DNA of 13,784 nucleotides, from contig DASVMD010000009.1 in assembly GCA_036384495.1 (NCBI GenBank), positions 1 through 13,784 on the forward strand. Direction: 5' to 3'. The stretch's first letter is position 1. Every line of letters starts with the position of its first letter. Below are positions 12,220 through 13,784 of this stretch, piece by piece. The translations under genes and the position numbers were made by a program. This stretch comes from JAQGHB01 sp036384495. Its GTDB lineage: Bacteria; Patescibacteriota; Saccharimonadia; Saccharimonadales; UBA4665. The notes under the pieces were generated by a model, which saw only the letters and a list, made by a program, of their open reading frames with translations, made no database searches and was not told the DNA's origin.

Positions 12220-12657
12220 CTACAAGCTTGCTCTAGCGATTGCAAACTTGGCTGCAACAAGTTTTGGCGTGTCGATGCGCATGTTGTCGTAGCGCTCAAA
12301 GCTGAAGTTTGGCTCTACGACTGCGGCGCCTAACACCAGTCGGGTGACACGGGCATTCTGCTCTGCGATGCCGAGTGTTGGCTTGCCAAGCTCGATTGCT
12401 TTACATAGCTCCCGGCCAAGGCCAATACTTGGGATATCGCAAACCCCGACGAACATACCGCAATTAGCTACACAGTTTCCAATATCGTAGTCGTACACGT
12501 CTTTTTCGGTGCCGGCTGTTAGACCAACGAAGTCATATACGTCATAATTTTTCTTTAAAATGTCCTTGGTAGCCTCTACCTCGGCAACAAAGTCCTCAGG
12601 CGCTCCGGTTAGGCTGCAGCCGACGTACAATGAGTCTGGAATCTCTATCTTTGGCAT
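12220..12657 (-). CDS. nucleoside 2-deoxyribosyltransferase-like protein
   Basis: Members of this Rossmann-like family move or hydrolyse the 2-deoxyribose of (deoxy)nucleosides or nucleotides in salvage. From the ATG at 12657 the product has 145 aa, a normal length; AAGGAG lies 7-12 bases upstream, so this start is preferred over an ATG at 12708. Family landmarks: an N-terminal strand and loop YVGCSLTGAP, the YDYD segment with D56 and D58, a strand ending CDIPS (D74), and GLGREL with E83 as the expected nucleophilic glutamate, followed by AIELGKP. Substrate is unknown; a nucleotide hydrolase or a non-catalytic relative is possible. The downstream 274-aa gene has its own promoter in the 51-base gap. 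Confidence 0.8.
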   Translation of the reverse strand: MPKIEIPDSLYVGCSLTGAPEDFVAEVEATKDILKKNYDVYDFVGLTAGTEKDVYDYDIGNCVANCGMFVGVCDIPSIGLGRELCKAIELGKPTLGIAEQNARVTRLVLGAAVVEPNFSFERYDNMRIDTPKLVAAKFAIARASL

Positions 12658-12783
12658 AAACTCTCCTTGCTTTTGAGTGATTATCCCTGAAAGGTGTTGA
12701 CGGCGCAAGCGTAAGCGACTCTGAACATATGGTAGCTGTATAAGGCTAGTATGATCCGGCTACTATTGATCTGGTGACTGAGG

Positions 12784-12792
12784 TGGTATACT
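12784..12792 (+). promoter_or_regulatory. extended -10 promoter of parA
   Basis: TGGTATACT is an extended -10 element (TGn plus TATACT). TTGATC at 12766-12771 is 15 bp upstream, a short spacer. Transcription would start near 12799, leaving about 15 bases that include GGAG as a possible Shine-Dalgarno. Confidence 0.55.
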
Positions 12793-12813
12793 GGGGCTAA
12801 CGGAGCAGGGTAC

Positions 12814-13575
12814 ATGACAAAAACAATCATCGCTGTGGTTAATCAAAAAGGTGGGGTGGGCAAAACGACCACTACTATTAACGTTGCCGCGCAGTTGGCC
12901 GCCGAGAAGAAATCGGTGTTGGTGGTGGATTTGGATCCGCAGGGCAACGCCACCAGCGGGTTGGGCGTAGCCAAAGAACAAGCCGCCAAAACGACTTACG
13001 ATGTTTTGCTTGGGCGGACATCATTAGCCGATGCGGTCCATGAAACGCATGTCGCACAATTATGGGTGCTACCGGCCAACGCCGATTTGGCTGGTGCTGA
13101 GGTCGAGCTGGTTTCGCAGCTGCAACGAGAGTTCGCATTGCAAAAAGCTTTGCAGTCCGCGACCTACGACTACGTGCTGATCGACTGTCCGCCGTCGCTC
13201 GGATTGCTGACGATCAACGCACTCACCGCGGCCACCACGGTTTTGATCCCCGTACAAACTGAGTACTACGCGCTTGAGGGTCTGAGTCAATTATTGAACA
13301 CCGTGCAAGCGGTGCGCGGCAGCACGAATCCACATTTGGAGCTGCTCGGCGTGGCGCTGACTATGTTTGACAAACGCAACTCGTTGAGTGAACAAGTCCA
13401 GAAAGAAATCGAAAATTACTTCGGTGCCAAGGTGTTCGGTACGATTATTCCGCGCAACGTACGGCTGGCCGAGGCGCCAAGCTACGGCCGCACAATTTAC
13501 GAACACGACAAATGGAGCAAAGGTGCGCGGGCCTATAAGGCATTGGCGCGGGAGGTGCGGGACCGTACTCAGTAG
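12814..13575 (+). CDS. parA: ParA/Soj-family chromosome-partitioning ATPase
   Basis: ParA ATPases bind DNA non-specifically and, with ParB at parS sites, segregate the replication origin region. The 253-aa length and short N-terminus fit the chromosomal Soj type rather than plasmid ParA with a helix-turn-helix. The deviant Walker A is QKGGVGKTT, with signature lysine K12 and K17; VVDLDPQGNAT (about 37-47) is the second nucleotide motif, and Walker B is VLIDCPPSLG with D124. RNVRLAEAPSYGRTIYEHD near the C-terminus is typical of Soj. No parB follows in the visible sequence: the next frame does not look like a ParB start. A MinD-like role is less likely, since no C-terminal membrane helix is seen. 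Confidence 0.93.
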   Translation: MTKTIIAVVNQKGGVGKTTTTINVAAQLAAEKKSVLVVDLDPQGNATSGLGVAKEQAAKTTYDVLLGRTSLADAVHETHVAQLWVLPANADLAGAEVELVSQLQREFALQKALQSATYDYVLIDCPPSLGLLTINALTAATTVLIPVQTEYYALEGLSQLLNTVQAVRGSTNPHLELLGVALTMFDKRNSLSEQVQKEIENYFGAKVFGTIIPRNVRLAEAPSYGRTIYEHDKWSKGARAYKALAREVRDRTQ

Positions 13576-13597
13576 TGTAAGAGAGTGACTGCCCGTC

Positions 13598-13626
13598 TTG
13601 CAACTTGTAGTGGTTGATTATATTAT
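13598..13626 (+). promoter_or_regulatory. promoter of the last partial gene (leaderless type)
   Basis: TTGCAA at 13598-13603 is exactly 17 bp from TATTAT at 13621-13626 (five of six to consensus). The ATG at 13633 is 6 bp further, where transcription would start. There is no Shine-Dalgarno. Confidence 0.55.
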
Positions 13627-13632
13627 TTCGTA

Positions 13633-13784
13633 ATGAATGATTTTGGAGAGAGTTTAGATTTGCATGGCTCTGCTTGGTTGGAGCATGCACAGGTGCCGGC
13701 AACTGCACCGGAGGTTTTTCTGGGTAACATATCGGTTCCAGCCGCCATGGCTCCAGAGAATGATGTGCAGCCCATAGCATACGA
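13633..13784 (+). CDS. start of an unidentified gene, cut by the window end
   Basis: The frame from the ATG at 13633 stays open to the end: MNDFGESLDLHGSAWLEHAQ..., 50 codons. It begins 57 bases after the parA stop, directly behind a good promoter, on the same strand. Ala/Pro/Val-rich composition after residue 20 suggests a flexible N-terminal region. It does not resemble the start of ParB (no basic RGLGRGL-type opening). A frame on the opposite strand also spans this stretch, but it runs into the end of parA and has no promoter or ribosome binding site in view. Confidence 0.5.
   Translation, partial: MNDFGESLDLHGSAWLEHAQVPATAPEVFLGNISVPAAMAPENDVQPIAY

Noticed and set aside
12658..12708. N-terminal extension of the deoxyribosyltransferase-like protein from the ATG at 12708
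   Set aside because: The extra 17 residues contain the AAGGAG that serves the ATG at 12657, and the family strand starts just after the latter.
1..13784. CRISPR array, insertion sequence or tRNA gene
   Set aside because: No regularly spaced repeats, transposase-like frame or cloverleaf with a CCA end was recognised anywhere in the window.

Overview
The window looks like ordinary chromosome with accessory insertions from a small-genome bacterium. It most resembles Candidatus Saccharibacteria (TM7) or another Patescibacteria lineage. This rests on recognising the proteins: a B12-dependent class II ribonucleotide reductase with NrdR, a eukaryote-like (type 2) IleRS with a HxGT active-site motif, and many short lineage-specific proteins. 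TGA is used only as a stop, so the code is standard and Gracilibacteria/Absconditabacteria are unlikely. The assignment is inference, because no rRNA or other phylogenetic marker beyond L21 and IleRS is present.

Layout. 1-3810: nrdR and nrdJ on the + strand, behind a promoter that overlaps NrdR-box-like sites and closed by a strong hairpin terminator. 3916-4687: a small secreted protein and a thioredoxin-fold-like protein. 4684-5469 (- strand): a lone protein with PD-(D/E)xK nuclease signatures. 5531-9688: ileS with a T-box leader, a coupled gene of unknown function, then rplU (L21) and its terminator. 9699-10979: a 1.25-kb stretch bounded by two copies of a 29-bp palindromic repeat. It holds stacked inverted repeats and one leftward five-helix membrane protein. 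10980-11312: no convincing gene, but a DnaA-box match and a dyad. 11344-12657 (- strand): an unrecognised 274-aa protein and a nucleoside 2-deoxyribosyltransferase-like protein. 12814-13784: parA and the start of a further gene cut by the window end.

How the genes relate. nrdR, nrdJ and the deoxyribosyltransferase-like gene all concern deoxynucleotide supply, although the last is 8 kb from the other two. ileS appears to be controlled by tRNA-Ile charging through a transcription-attenuating T-box.

A recurring feature is a sigma70-type promoter whose -10 box lies 6-10 bp from the ATG with no Shine-Dalgarno. This is seen before rplU, the nuclease-like gene, the 274-aa gene, the last partial gene, and less clearly the thioredoxin-like gene. 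These mRNAs would be leaderless or nearly so, while nrdR, ileS, the secreted protein, the membrane protein and the deoxyribosyltransferase-like gene have good Shine-Dalgarno sites. No CRISPR array, tRNA, rRNA or transposase was seen.
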